Assembly: GCA_036825615.1 (NCBI GenBank)
Contig: DAISXY010000004.1
Span: 124,001 to 188,000, forward strand
From: JAICXG01 sp036825615
Lineage (GTDB): Bacteria; Verrucomicrobiota; Verrucomicrobiia; Chthoniobacterales; UBA10450
DNA: 64,000 nt
Direction: 5' to 3'
The notes below the pieces were generated by a model. That model did no database searches, was not told the origin of the DNA, and was given only the letters and a program-made list of their open reading frames with translations. A program made the translations under genes and the position numbers. Below are positions 1 through 8,548 of the stretch, in pieces; the stretch's first letter is position 1, and every line of letters begins with the position of its first letter.

Positions 1-639
1 GCGGACGCGGAAGCTTTTCTCAAGTGGTTCGAGATGGATGTCGCTCGCGCCGAGCTTGTGCGCTTCGAGCAGGAGAAGCGAGACCATGCGAATGATCGGG
101 GCATCGCCGCCTTCGCTCTCCGGCAACTCCGCGCCCTCGGCGATATCGATTTCCTCGAGCGCGGCGTCGCCGATTTTCTGGCGCAGAACATCAACCGCTT
201 CCTCGGCGCTGCCGTAGTACTTGATCAACGCCTGACGAATCTTTTCCGGCGTGGTGCAGACCAACTCGAGCTCCTTTCGCAGGAGAAAGCTGAGGCTGTC
301 GATGCTGTCGAAATCGAGCGGGTCGCCGGTCGCGACGACGAGGCCATGTTCGTTGCGCGCGATCGGGATCATCTTGAAGCGGCGCGCATCCTGAGGGCGA
401 ATTTCATCGATGATCTCCTGCGGCACGACCACATCCGAGAGATCGACCCAGGTCATTTCCGCCTCGGCGGCGAGACTGCGCGAGACATCATCGGGCGTCA
501 CCACGCCCTGCCTGACGAGCGCGTCGACCACGGTTTTTTCGCCGTTAGCGCTGGCGCGCGCTCCTTCGATCTGCTGGCGGGTCACGAGCCCGTGATTGCG
601 CAGGAGGTCGAGAATGTATTGTTCGTTAGGCGGCGGCAT
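1..639 (-). CDS. PilB/GspE-type assembly ATPase, N-terminal part (cut by window edge)
   Basis: The reverse strand is open from an ATG at 639 to the window edge: 213 codons with no stop. The product begins MPPPNEQYILDLLRNHGLVT and continues with an MshEN-type (GspE N-terminal) fold, recognisable from a GVVTPDDVSRSLA helix, a WVDLSD strand and a later GLVVATGDPLDFDSID stretch. It then reaches an IIRMVSLLLLEA..GASDIHLEP segment, which in this family leads into the secretion ATPase domain. The Walker motifs lie outside the window. Such proteins are hexameric cytoplasmic ATPases powering type IV pilus assembly or type II secretion; which of the two cannot be decided here. Codons 4-6 contain one copy of the CCTAACGA word. 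An upstream non-ATG start is possible. Confidence 0.85.
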   Translation of the reverse strand, partial: MPPPNEQYILDLLRNHGLVTRQQIEGARASANGEKTVVDALVRQGVVTPDDVSRSLAAEAEMTWVDLSDVVVPQEIIDEIRPQDARRFKMIPIARNEHGLVVATGDPLDFDSIDSLSFLLRKELELVCTTPEKIRQALIKYYGSAEEAVDVLRQKIGDAALEEIDIAEGAELPESEGGDAPIIRMVSLLLLEAHKLGASDIHLEPLEKSFRVR

Positions 640-723
640 GGGGCGAGAATCGCGGCGCGGATCAAGGCTTAACAGATTTCGCGCCGGAATCCAAGAACCC
701 CGACGAACGCAGGCTGGGCGGGT

Positions 724-2151
724 CTAGCTCGGGGTGCCGCCGTGCAGAATCGGTTCGGTCGCGATCTCGTCGGGCGTCAATTCCTGCGCCTGCAGGTAAG
801 TGCGGCCTTTGTAGAAGCAGGCGACGATGACAAAGATGACCGCAGTCACAAACATTAAAGCAGTGAAGAATTCGAAATACTGGTAATCGTTCAGCTTGCG
901 CGTGCCATCCGGATTCATGATCCAACCGTTAAACAAGCCGACGAAGAGCTCGCCACCGGCGACGGTGAAGAGCCACAAGGCCATGACCGAGCTCTTCATC
1001 GTGTTCGGCGCCTGGGTGTAGGAAAATTCCAGCCCGGTGATCGAGACCATCGCTTCGCCTAACGTCAGGATCGCGTAGGCGAGCAACTGCCAGTTGATGC
1101 TCGGCCGCAGGCCGGAGTCAATCTGGCCCTGAATCCAGACGATCACGACAAAGGACAAGCCGGTGAGGAAGAGGCCGATCCCAATCTTGCGCAGCGGAGT
1201 GAGCGGGAAAACTTTGTCGATCGCGGGATAGATGACGTAGTTCACAAGCGGAATAAAAAGCAGAATGAAGATCGGATTGGCGGTTTGCACCTGGGCGGCG
1301 ATCAGGTTCAAGCCCATCCAATGCAGGTCCATCTTCTCGGCTTGCAAGGTCCACTCGACGCCGTTGCTCATTCCCCAAAGCGCCCAGAAAACGAGAATGA
1401 AAACATAGACCATCGCGATCCGCCCGAGCGTGATGAGGCCTTCGCGGCTGAAGGTTTCTTTCAGATAACCGAGACCGCCGGGCGGCACGTGAACCATCTT
1501 GTTGCGACCAGCATAAAAGAAGAGAGTCGCGATCACCATCATGATGCCGGGAATGCCGAAAGCCCAGCCCGGTCCGTATTTCGGATTGGCCAGAAGCCAC
1601 GGACAGAGGAGCGAGGAAATAAAGGAGCCGGCATTGATCGAAAAATAGAACCAGCCAAACATCTTCGAGAGCAGGTGCTGGTTCGATTTCCCGAACTGGT
1701 CGCCGACGTTGGCGGAGACGCAGGGCTTGATCCCGCCGGCGCCCAGACAGATGAGGAAGAGCCCGATTGCGAGCATCGTGCGCTGGCCGATCGCAATCCC
1801 CCAGGAAGTGGCCATGCAGGCGAGGGTGAGATTGCCTAACGAGTAGACGATGGAAAGCGACAGGATGGTCCAGTATTTTCCGATCCAGCCGTCGGCCAGA
1901 ATCGCCCCGAGGACGGGGAGAAAGTACACGCCAAAGACGAAATAGTGCGTGTACATGTAGGCCTCGTTCTCCTGCATCGGGGCGAGCACGCCGGACTGAT
2001 TCAGGATGTAATGGGCCATGAAGACGGTCAGGACCGACTTCATCCCGTAGTAACTGAAGCGTTCCGCGGCTTCGTTGCCGATGATGTAAGGCACACCGGG
2101 GGGCATGGTGGTAAGGTTCGGCGGCGAGGTGAGATACTTATGTCTGGCCAT
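724..2151 (-). CDS. POT/PTR2-family proton-dependent oligopeptide transporter
   Basis: This 475-residue polytopic inner-membrane protein carries the POT signature ExxERFxYYG at residues 27-36, in the first membrane helix. Further family features are a glycine-rich GAGGIKPCVSANVGDQF region after about residue 135 and the late GLEFSYTQAP segment. Family members import di- and tripeptides, and sometimes other small solutes, with protons. The length is normal for bacterial POT proteins. It starts 14 bases after the stop of a small lipoprotein gene on the same strand, so the two are probably co-transcribed. Substrate range cannot be read from the sequence. Confidence 0.93.
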   Translation of the reverse strand: MARHKYLTSPPNLTTMPPGVPYIIGNEAAERFSYYGMKSVLTVFMAHYILNQSGVLAPMQENEAYMYTHYFVFGVYFLPVLGAILADGWIGKYWTILSLSIVYSLGNLTLACMATSWGIAIGQRTMLAIGLFLICLGAGGIKPCVSANVGDQFGKSNQHLLSKMFGWFYFSINAGSFISSLLCPWLLANPKYGPGWAFGIPGIMMVIATLFFYAGRNKMVHVPPGGLGYLKETFSREGLITLGRIAMVYVFILVFWALWGMSNGVEWTLQAEKMDLHWMGLNLIAAQVQTANPIFILLFIPLVNYVIYPAIDKVFPLTPLRKIGIGLFLTGLSFVVIVWIQGQIDSGLRPSINWQLLAYAILTLGEAMVSITGLEFSYTQAPNTMKSSVMALWLFTVAGGELFVGLFNGWIMNPDGTRKLNDYQYFEFFTALMFVTAVIFVIVACFYKGRTYLQAQELTPDEIATEPILHGGTPS

Positions 2152-2165
2152 GGCGGCTACTTTCG

Positions 2166-2381
2166 TTAGGGCTCTTGCTTGAAGAAATTCGCCGGGGTCG
2201 GCGAGCCGGAACGCGGCGGCTCGGGGTAGGCCGGCTTCGCCTCCGCCTCCGCATGCTGCAACGGCTGAGTGTGGTCGCGTTGCAACTCCGGCAGTTCACC
2301 GACGCGATGACGTTCGCAGGAAGTGAAAACGATGAGCAGGCTGCTCAAGACCGCGAGCAAAAGAAGCCGAAAACGTAGCAT
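2166..2381 (-). CDS. small lipoprotein upstream of the peptide transporter
   Basis: A 71-residue product starts at an ATG at 2381 with a typical lipoprotein signal: MLRFRLLLL, a hydrophobic stretch, then a lipobox ending FTSC with the cysteine near residue 22. The mature part is about 50 residues, rich in Pro, Glu and His, with no recognisable domain. An in-frame ATG 39 bases further upstream would put 13 extra residues before the signal, so the internal start is preferred. The stop codon lies inside a copy of CCTAACGA (reverse strand, 2163-2170). It sits 14 bases before the POT transporter. Function unknown; a periplasmic or outer-membrane anchored accessory is a guess. Confidence 0.65.
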   Translation of the reverse strand: MLRFRLLLLAVLSSLLIVFTSCERHRVGELPELQRDHTQPLQHAEAEAKPAYPEPPRSGSPTPANFFKQEP

Positions 2382-2403
2382 GCGCCGGGAAGAGTAAGGG
2401 GCG

Positions 2404-2422
2404 AGTTGCGCGGGACGCAACT
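2404..2422. other. short hairpin between divergent genes
   Basis: A perfect 7-bp inverted repeat (AGTTGCG, 5-base loop CGGGA, CGCAACT) lies between the divergent lipoprotein (start 2381) and queD (start 2489). It could be an operator or a leader hairpin; there is no U-tract, so a terminator is unlikely. Confidence 0.35.
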
Positions 2423-2488
2423 AAAACTTGGTCAGGCCGCGGCCGCCTCGGATGACAGGCTGCCGCGCTGGTGCGATTCTTGCCCGCG

Positions 2489-2851
2489 ATGCGCGCCCGG
2501 CTGACAAAAGATTTCAGTTTTGAAGCAGCCCAGACATTGCCCGCCGCGCCGGAAGGACATAAATGCCGCCGGATGCACGGGCACAGTTTCAAAGTCGAGG
2601 TGTCGGTCGAGGGCGAAGTCGAGCGCGCGACCGGCTGGCTTTACGATCATGCCGAGATCAGCGCCGCGATGAAGCCGCTCGTCGCGCAACTGGATCATGC
2701 CTATCTCAACGAGATCCCAGGTCTGGAAAATCCGACAATCGAAAACATGGCGTCGTGGTTTTGGGAAAAGCTCGCGCCGCAGCTCCCCGGCTTGTGCGAG
2801 ATCGTGATCCACGAGACGCCGACCGCGCGCTGCGTTTATCGCGGCGGCTGA
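2489..2851 (+). CDS. queD: 6-carboxytetrahydropterin synthase QueD-like
   Basis: This 120-residue protein of the 6-pyruvoyl-tetrahydropterin synthase fold normally converts dihydroneopterin triphosphate to 6-carboxytetrahydropterin in queuosine/7-deazaguanine synthesis. Visible motifs are FSFEAAQTLP, GHKCRRMHGHSF (catalytic Cys and two zinc His), LDHAYLN (catalytic Asp-His) and HETPTARC (catalytic Glu). The first zinc ligand, His in E. coli QueD (EAAH), is Gln here, as far as I can align by eye. The start at 2489 (MRARLTKDF) fits the family better than the in-frame ATG at 2471. The ATP-grasp-like gene follows after 71 bases; no other queuosine genes are in the window. Confidence 0.88.
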   Translation: MRARLTKDFSFEAAQTLPAAPEGHKCRRMHGHSFKVEVSVEGEVERATGWLYDHAEISAAMKPLVAQLDHAYLNEIPGLENPTIENMASWFWEKLAPQLPGLCEIVIHETPTARCVYRGG

Positions 2852-2922
2852 AAATCGCCCTCGAGGCAAGCCGCCGTGCGCCGGCTTTGTTCCGCTCGTC
2901 CTTTGTGTCATGCTCCCGGCCG

Positions 2923-4113
2923 ATGGACCCGAGCATGCGCGCCAGATTCAATGCCGACTTTTCGGCCGCGAAATACCAGGCCCTGCTCGATTGCGTCCAG
3001 CACAGCACGCGCTGGCCGGCCGATTTCCGGATTTGCGAGACGCCGCTCTTTCTTTCCCGGGAACTGGCCGCGGAAACGATCGGGGCCGCGCGTGAGATCG
3101 TGGCGCAAACACAAACGGCGGAATTTGCCCGCCATGCCGCGAGCGCGATTCCGCCGGGACTGACTGTGCCTAACGAACCGCGGCATCCGCATTTTCTCGT
3201 CGTCGACTTCGGCATCTGCGAAGTCGAAGGCCGGCTCACCCCGCGCCTGATCGAGCTTCAGGCGTTCCCGAGTCTCTATGGCTTTCAGTTGCTGCTCCTT
3301 GGTTGCATCCGCCGTTCCTTTCCCGCCATCCCGCAAAACTGGACCTCGGCCTTCAGCGGGTTGCGGGACGAGGGTTACATTGCGCTTCTCCGGGAAGTAA
3401 TTGTCGGCGACTCAAATCCGGAGAACGTCGTGCTGCTCGAGATCGAGCCGGAAAAACAAAAGACGCGGATCGATTTTGCCTGCACCGAAGTGCTCATCGG
3501 GGTGCGGCCGGTTTGCCTAACGAGAGTAAGACAACGCGGGCGGCAGTTGTTCTACGAGCGTGACGGGCGCGAGCTCCGGATCGAGCGCATCTATAACCGG
3601 GTCATCTTCGATGAACTCCTGCGCCGGCCCGATCTCACGCCTGGTTTCCACTTTCAGGACGATCTCGACGTCTTCTGGGCCGGGCACCCGAACTGGTATT
3701 TCCGGATCAGCAAACATTCGCTCCCCTTTCTCAAGACCGAGCACACCGCGCCGGCCTTTTTCGCGGATGAATTTCCGCCTGACCAATCGCTCCGGGATTA
3801 TGTGCTGAAGCCGCTTTACTCCTTTGCCGGACTTGGAGTGGACATGGAACCGACGGCGGAGAAGCTCGCCGCGCTCGAGTCGCCGCATACCTGGATCCTG
3901 CAAAAGAAGGTCGACTACGCCGAGTGTGTGCAGACGGTCGACGGCCTGCGTTCCAAAGCGGAAGTGCGGATGATGTTTCTCTGGCCTGACGAGGGTGAGC
4001 CGATCCTGGCCAATAACCTTGTCCGGATGAGTCAGGGCAAAATGATGGGGGTTGATTTTAATAAGGAAAAAACCTGGGTCGGTGCCAGCATTGCGTTGCA
4101 CGAGCGCGACTGA
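2923..4113 (+). CDS. conserved hypothetical protein, ATP-grasp-like C-terminal half
   Basis: This is a 396-residue cytoplasmic protein. The C-terminal half resembles ATP-grasp enzymes: after an ERIYNRVIFDELL segment come a YVLKPLYSFAGLGV strand-loop (the lysine and glycine-rich loop typical of the fold), then TWILQKKVDY and AEVRMMFLW strands. The N-terminal half, including HFLVVDFGICEVEGRLTPRL, has no family I recognise. I chose the ATG at 2923 because the open frame before it overlaps queD in another frame and reads as Arg-rich shadow sequence; an ATG at 2935 is the alternative. Substrate unknown. Two CCTAACGA words lie inside it (3169, 3516). Confidence 0.7.
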   Translation: MDPSMRARFNADFSAAKYQALLDCVQHSTRWPADFRICETPLFLSRELAAETIGAAREIVAQTQTAEFARHAASAIPPGLTVPNEPRHPHFLVVDFGICEVEGRLTPRLIELQAFPSLYGFQLLLLGCIRRSFPAIPQNWTSAFSGLRDEGYIALLREVIVGDSNPENVVLLEIEPEKQKTRIDFACTEVLIGVRPVCLTRVRQRGRQLFYERDGRELRIERIYNRVIFDELLRRPDLTPGFHFQDDLDVFWAGHPNWYFRISKHSLPFLKTEHTAPAFFADEFPPDQSLRDYVLKPLYSFAGLGVDMEPTAEKLAALESPHTWILQKKVDYAECVQTVDGLRSKAEVRMMFLWPDEGEPILANNLVRMSQGKMMGVDFNKEKTWVGASIALHERD

Positions 4114-4478
4114 GGAGCAGCCGCGAGGCCCTCACTGCCGCGCTTCGCGCGCGCGTCTCTCCCGCCGGGAGAGAGGTAAAACCGCGCCATTTAACGGACA
4201 GCCGGGATTCTCTCCGTCCGGCGAACAAGCGCGATCCCTCTCTCGTTGGGCCCTGACGCACCCGCAAAGGCGGACGGCTTTAGCCGCCGGTGAGGGTTCG
4301 GGGGCAACCCTCAAGCAGAGTCAAACCTGAATGCGCACCCTCTTAGCAACGCAATCGCTCTCGCATCGAGAGGGGTCTCGCGACTGACCTGTAAGACGCG
4401 GCAATCCCTCTCCTTGTGGGAGAGGCGGACGGCGCCAGCCGCCGGTGAGGGCCGAGGCACGTTTCAACAGACCCACGC
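4114..4478. repeat. intergenic region with two related repeat units and hairpins
   Basis: No credible gene lies in these 365 bases. They hold two copies of a GGCGGACGGC..AGCCGCCGGTGAGGG unit (4269-4296 and 4424-4451), differing by a few bases. A near-perfect palindrome CTCTCCCG/C/CGGGAGAG lies near 4158-4174, and a CCTCTCC/GGAGAGG hairpin lies just before the second unit (about 4407-4425). This is the usual look of dispersed, non-coding REP-like elements. The region separates two converging transcription units. The small open frames here look like chance. Confidence 0.6.
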
Positions 4479-4931
4479 CTAACGACCGACGAGCCGCGGA
4501 TCAAAAGCGAATTCGACCGGCTTGTGCAGGCGGAGCTGGGAGAATTTCGGGTGCGCGGGGTTGAGAAGAAAATTGCGCTCCGCCGGCACAATCGCGCTCG
4601 GGATTGCGAGCACGACCGAGCGCCCTTCCCGCACCCATTCGTCGCCAATCTGCATCGTCGCCGCTCCGGGCGGCGAGGCGCGCCAGTCTGCCGGCAATTT
4701 CTTTAGCTCTTCCATGAGCGACGGGTCCCATTCCACGAGATAAGCGAGAAACTTCTCGCGCGGGACGAGCGGCTGGAGGTGGACGAAAATTTCCAGGGCG
4801 GCGAGCGACTGATGTTCGCTCAGGTAAACCACGGCGGTTCCGGGCGAATTCCAGCGGCCGCCGAATCGCCGCGCACCTTCCCCGGAAAATGCATTGCGAC
4901 GCGGCCGGTCAATCCGCCAGCCGGAGGGCAT
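4479..4931 (-). CDS. RES-domain toxin
   Basis: The 150-residue product matches the RES family: an N-terminal GARRFGGRWNSPGTAVVYLSE motif with the conserved Arg and Tyr, then SLAALEIFVHL, and a C-terminal segment ending RNFLLNPAHPKF..FDPRL. RES toxins, with MbcT as a studied example, degrade NAD+ using an ADP-ribosyltransferase-like fold. The ATG at 4931 overlaps the TGA of the upstream antitoxin (TGATG), which indicates translational coupling. The order antitoxin first, toxin second is usual for this module. The stop codon region carries a CCTAACGA word. Confidence 0.9.
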   Translation of the reverse strand: MPSGWRIDRPRRNAFSGEGARRFGGRWNSPGTAVVYLSEHQSLAALEIFVHLQPLVPREKFLAYLVEWDPSLMEELKKLPADWRASPPGAATMQIGDEWVREGRSVVLAIPSAIVPAERNFLLNPAHPKFSQLRLHKPVEFAFDPRLVGR

Positions 4932-5380
4932 CAGGAGTAAACGCCGTAATCAATCCGGCCGAGCAGGTTTTCCACCTCGCGCGCTCCGGTCTCGGTCTGG
5001 GCATATTCGAGCGGCACCGCCCCGCCGAGGCCCCGCTGCGGGGTCTTGAGCCAGCGGCGCGCATCTTCGACGCTGCCGAAAAGGTGGACGGCGTGACCGA
5101 GGAGCCGGGCAAAGCGCACCACCTTGTCGGATTCGTCGGTCGTTAGGCGGCCGCCTGCTTTGCGGCGATGCAGGGTGGCGCGGGCGATGCCCAGCTGGCT
5201 CGCGAGTCGATCGAGCGGGAGATCAAGTTGCTCGCGGAGCGCTTCGAGTTCTGCGAAATCCAGGCCATTCTGGACTACCTGCACGACCTGAGCTGGCGAA
5301 GGATTCGGCTTCTCCTTCGTCACATGGGAAGCGACCAGGCCGGTTCCGCTGTTCTTCATCTTATGTCTCATTTGAGACAT
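4931..5380 (-). CDS. Xre/MbcA/ParS-family antitoxin
   Basis: The 149-residue product has an N-terminal helix-turn-helix (LDRLASQLGIARATLHRRK) and a C-terminal MbcA/ParS/Xre toxin-binding domain ending LGGAVPLEYAQTETGAREVENLLGRIDYGVY, the standard antitoxin of RES toxins. It is predicted to neutralise the RES toxin and repress its own promoter. Three in-frame ATGs are available: 5380, 5371 and 5359. The first two lie inside a perfect palindrome (5363-5380) that looks like the operator, so the real start may be 5359. Confidence 0.88.
   Translation of the reverse strand: MSQMRHKMKNSGTGLVASHVTKEKPNPSPAQVVQVVQNGLDFAELEALREQLDLPLDRLASQLGIARATLHRRKAGGRLTTDESDKVVRFARLLGHAVHLFGSVEDARRWLKTPQRGLGGAVPLEYAQTETGAREVENLLGRIDYGVYS
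5363..5380. promoter_or_regulatory. probable autoregulatory operator of the RES-Xre module
   Basis: A perfect inverted repeat ATGTCTCA-TT-TGAGACAT coincides with the most upstream possible start codon of the antitoxin gene. Antitoxins of this family commonly bind such palindromes at their own promoter. A possible -10 element (TAAGAT on the reverse strand) lies just upstream; I see no convincing -35. Binding is inferred. Confidence 0.6.
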
Positions 5381-5440
5381 CCTAGGTTATCTTATGAAAC
5401 AATGCAAGTCGTAGCCTGCTCCGGCCCGGCCGGACGCAAC

Positions 5441-8281
5441 TCAGCGCAGGTCGTAAAACTCCACCAGCGCGAGGCCAGTCGCCTCATTCGCGCCGCGGAC
5501 AATCGCGGTGTACTCACCCGGCGGCAGACTCGCGAGAATCGCCGCCTCGTTGTCGTTAGTCGGAGCCAGGCCGCTGGCGGCTAACTCGGATTCCTGGGTC
5601 TCTTTCCAATTGTCGTTCGCGGCCACGATCGCGCCTGACTGATCGTGCAGTTCAATCGTCGGATCACTGAGCGGGTCGGCCACGTCAAACGCCGCCAGAG
5701 AAGGACCGAGCGCGCGTGCAACCACCGGCGCCTCCTCCGGACCGGTGAGAATGAGCCCGGCGATCATGACATTATCACCGTTTTCAACCGCGCCGCGCGT
5801 GCTGATGTTTTGCAATCTGGAATCCCAGGCCGGCGACGCATCGTAGATCTCGACCAGCGCGATCCCCGTCTCGCCGCCGGCGCCTTGCACAACCGCCGTG
5901 TAGGCTCCGGGACTGAGCGTCGCGGTGAGCGCCGATTCGCGATCATTCAGCGGCGCTAATCCGCTCGCGATCATCTCCGCCTCCTGTGAATCGCGCCAGT
6001 CTTCATTCTGCGCGATCAACTCGCCGGCCGGGCCATGCAGTTCCAGTCGTGGATTAGTCAGAGTCCCGGGCAACGGAGACCCATCCGCTTGGAGCGAAGG
6101 TCCGATCGCCCGAATGACGACGCTTTTGTCGGCCGGCCCGGTGACAATGAAACCACCGATCTCCACCGCAGCGTCTGTTCCAACCAGAGCGCGGGTGGAA
6201 ATATTGCCGGCCTTTGCCGGGGCGACTCCATTCAGACGCACGATGCCATTGACTGCTGCGCCATTGACCTGTGTGAAACTGCCTGCGGCAATCACCTGGC
6301 CATCGACCTGGAGTAAGAGCTGAGTGATTGCCGCATCGGCAGGAAACATTGGGGCGAAGATCGGATCGAGGGTGCCGTCGCTCTGCCGGCGAATGACCGT
6401 GTTAGTGCCAACGTAAATGCCATCGCCGGCCAGGGCGACGCAGGCTGGCAGGTTTGAGAATCCGGCAAAGCTTTCGTCAGAGCTACCGTCCGAGTTAACG
6501 CGCCCCACCGACCATCCGGTTCCAAGATAGTAACCCATCAGGATCTTTCCGTCGGCTTGCAGCCCGATCAGTGAGTTAAAGAATCCGGCGGCGAAACTAA
6601 AAGTCTCATCAAGGCTGCCATCGGGATTTAGCCGTGTCGGGCCGTGCCGCGCGGTGCCGTGAACGGAGGAAAAGTTACCGTTGATCAGGATCTTGCCGTC
6701 CGGTTGGAGAAGCATCTGCGTAACGCCTGCGCCCGAGTCCAGGCCGGCGTCAAAGTTAGTGTCCAGAGTACCGTCGGGATTGAGACGAACAAATTTGTCG
6801 CCAAAAGCTGCAAGTATCTTTCCATCACGTTGCACGGCCATGGTTGTAACTCCCGAGTCACCCTGGGCCGCATAGTGGAACGAAACGTCGATTGCCCCGC
6901 TCGCCAGCAGTCTGAAGATCTCGCTCTGAAAGCCGACCAGAATCTTCCCGTCCGGCTGAGCTACGATTGGTCCCGGGGCGTCGGAAAGAAGGTCACCGGC
7001 ATCGAAACTCAGATCCACACTGCCATCATGATTCAGGCGACCGATCTTGTTTCTCGGTGCTGAGTCGAGGTGAGTGAAGCTTCCTCCGACCATCAGTTTG
7101 CCATTGGGCAGGAGCGTCGCCTGGTAAATGGAGGCGGGGCTTATACTCGTTAGGCCGGTTCCGACCGCAAAGGTCGAATCAGCCTGCCCATCCGGGAGCA
7201 GACGCTGAATCCCAAACGGCTCGCGAAAAAGTCCGTCTCCGGCCAGGACTAACTTCTGATCCGGCTGTTGTACGACGGCCAGAACAGTTAGATCAAAGCC
7301 GTCCTCGATCTGGAAACTCGAATCAATGCTGCCATCGGTGTTAACCCTTTGCAGAGGCACGGCGGGCGTTGCAATTAGGGCCCGATCCTGTGAGTCGAGC
7401 GCGACAGCGAATCCGGGCTGTTCCGAGTAGGAGGAATCAAGCGAGCCATCGCTGTTCAGCCGAACGACCCTGAAGATTTCGCCGAAGAAAAGATCCTCCG
7501 AGGCAATGATCTTGCCGTCGGACTGAATGAGAGGATACACCGGGTTAGTGAGTTCGGACTGGAAGGTGGAGTCATAAGAGCCATCGCCGTTCAGCCGCAC
7601 AAGAGGCGCGCGCGGCGACCCGACGAGGATCTTTCCATCCTGCTGCAACGCCGCAGTCCCTCCGGCCGCGGGGACAAACCCGGTGTCCAACGTCCCATCT
7701 GCATTCAGCCGCGCGAGCCCAGGCCGTGAGACTCCGTCGACGGTCACAAAACTCCCGCTGATCAGCAGCTTTCCGTCAGGTTGCAGGATGCCCCTATTTA
7801 TTCTCGGCGGCGAACTCTCATCGAAGTCTTCAATCAGCGGATTGTAACCCGAGTCAACGCTCCCGTCCGGATTCAGTCGCACCAGCGAGCGATGGGTTTC
7901 GTCTCCGGTAACGAAACTTCCCCCGACAATGATCTTGCCGTCGGGCTGAAGACAAAGCGCTTTGAAGTAGTAGCCGGTCGTAATCACATCGACCCGCAGC
8001 GCGGAGGAATCGAAGCTCGAATCGAGTGACCCGTCTGGATTCAACCGCACTAAGCCATTGGCAGGGTTGAAGCCGAAGCCATTGAAAAAGCCACCAACCA
8101 GAATCCGTCCGTCGCTTTGCAAAACCACTCCATAACCGATGCCGGAGCCAACCTCGAGCGGGCCGCGCCCGGCGTTGAAGGTCGGGTCAATCGTTCCGGG
8201 CTGTGGCGCGGCGGCGGCTGAGAGGGCAATCAGCGCCATCGTCGGCCAAATCAGTCTTTCTCGCCAATGCCTGGGGTGCAT
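5441..8281 (-). CDS. large secreted delta-60-repeat propeller protein with duplicated C-terminal domain
   Basis: The 946-residue product starts at 8281 with a Sec signal (MHPRHWRERLIWPTMALIAL, then Ala-rich to about residue 25). I count about 14 delta-60 type repeats, each with a core like VRLNPDGSLDSSF followed by a QPDGKILVGG strand, as expected for a beta-propeller or solenoid. The last about 240 residues are two copies of a domain starting NIS-TR and containing a V-RA-GPSL strand, a LELH/IELH strand, a DW/NW turn, YTA-V-GA and ALVE-YD. The same domain ends the gene at 10024. No anchor, protease or catalytic motif is visible. Longer upstream frames lack a signal. Role unknown; a cell-surface or secreted protein is inferred. 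Confidence 0.85.
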   Translation of the reverse strand: MHPRHWRERLIWPTMALIALSAAAAPQPGTIDPTFNAGRGPLEVGSGIGYGVVLQSDGRILVGGFFNGFGFNPANGLVRLNPDGSLDSSFDSSALRVDVITTGYYFKALCLQPDGKIIVGGSFVTGDETHRSLVRLNPDGSVDSGYNPLIEDFDESSPPRINRGILQPDGKLLISGSFVTVDGVSRPGLARLNADGTLDTGFVPAAGGTAALQQDGKILVGSPRAPLVRLNGDGSYDSTFQSELTNPVYPLIQSDGKIIASEDLFFGEIFRVVRLNSDGSLDSSYSEQPGFAVALDSQDRALIATPAVPLQRVNTDGSIDSSFQIEDGFDLTVLAVVQQPDQKLVLAGDGLFREPFGIQRLLPDGQADSTFAVGTGLTSISPASIYQATLLPNGKLMVGGSFTHLDSAPRNKIGRLNHDGSVDLSFDAGDLLSDAPGPIVAQPDGKILVGFQSEIFRLLASGAIDVSFHYAAQGDSGVTTMAVQRDGKILAAFGDKFVRLNPDGTLDTNFDAGLDSGAGVTQMLLQPDGKILINGNFSSVHGTARHGPTRLNPDGSLDETFSFAAGFFNSLIGLQADGKILMGYYLGTGWSVGRVNSDGSSDESFAGFSNLPACVALAGDGIYVGTNTVIRRQSDGTLDPIFAPMFPADAAITQLLLQVDGQVIAAGSFTQVNGAAVNGIVRLNGVAPAKAGNISTRALVGTDAAVEIGGFIVTGPADKSVVIRAIGPSLQADGSPLPGTLTNPRLELHGPAGELIAQNEDWRDSQEAEMIASGLAPLNDRESALTATLSPGAYTAVVQGAGGETGIALVEIYDASPAWDSRLQNISTRGAVENGDNVMIAGLILTGPEEAPVVARALGPSLAAFDVADPLSDPTIELHDQSGAIVAANDNWKETQESELAASGLAPTNDNEAAILASLPPGEYTAIVRGANEATGLALVEFYDLR

Positions 8282-8548
8282 GGTTACACGATCGTGCCGG
8301 GCGAGCGACGAATTGTCAATCCCTTGCTTACGGCTGGCGCTGGTTCGGCGCATCGCTCTTTCGTTGTTCACCAGCAAACCTGGCTGGCCGCTGCGCATCC
8401 GGCTCAGCCTTGGTTGCGAAATACCGGTCGTATCTTGCGCAAAACATTTGAAAACGTTCGGCAACCCAGAGGCGCAATGAAACCCGCCGCGTCTCAGGCA
8501 AAGTTCGCGACGGTGGAACACCGCCGCCAGCACACGTGGACGTGTGCG
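8282..8548. other. intergenic region between kbl and the delta-60 gene
   Basis: No gene is supported in these 267 bases. On the reverse strand they should hold the promoter of the delta-60 gene; a TTGACA (complement of 8314-8319) is present but has no clear -10 partner. The kbl-proximal end carries a perfect palindrome described separately. Confidence 0.4.
8530..8547. terminator. palindrome just after kbl, possible terminator
   Basis: GCACACGT-GG-ACGTGTGC, an 8-bp perfect stem, begins one base after the kbl stop codon on the reverse strand. No U-tract follows, so a Rho-independent terminator is uncertain; it could stabilise the 3' end or bind a protein. Confidence 0.4.

Noticed and set aside
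34..672. 212-residue forward frame at the left edge
   Set aside because: The reverse strand gives a recognisable PilB/GspE N-terminal domain; the forward reading is its shadow.
2563..2922. N-terminal extension of the ATP-grasp-like gene
   Set aside because: It overlaps queD in another frame and is Arg-rich shadow sequence.
8282..8533. N-terminal extension of the delta-60 protein
   Set aside because: The extension has no signal and would precede an internal signal peptide; the start at 8281 fits a secreted protein.
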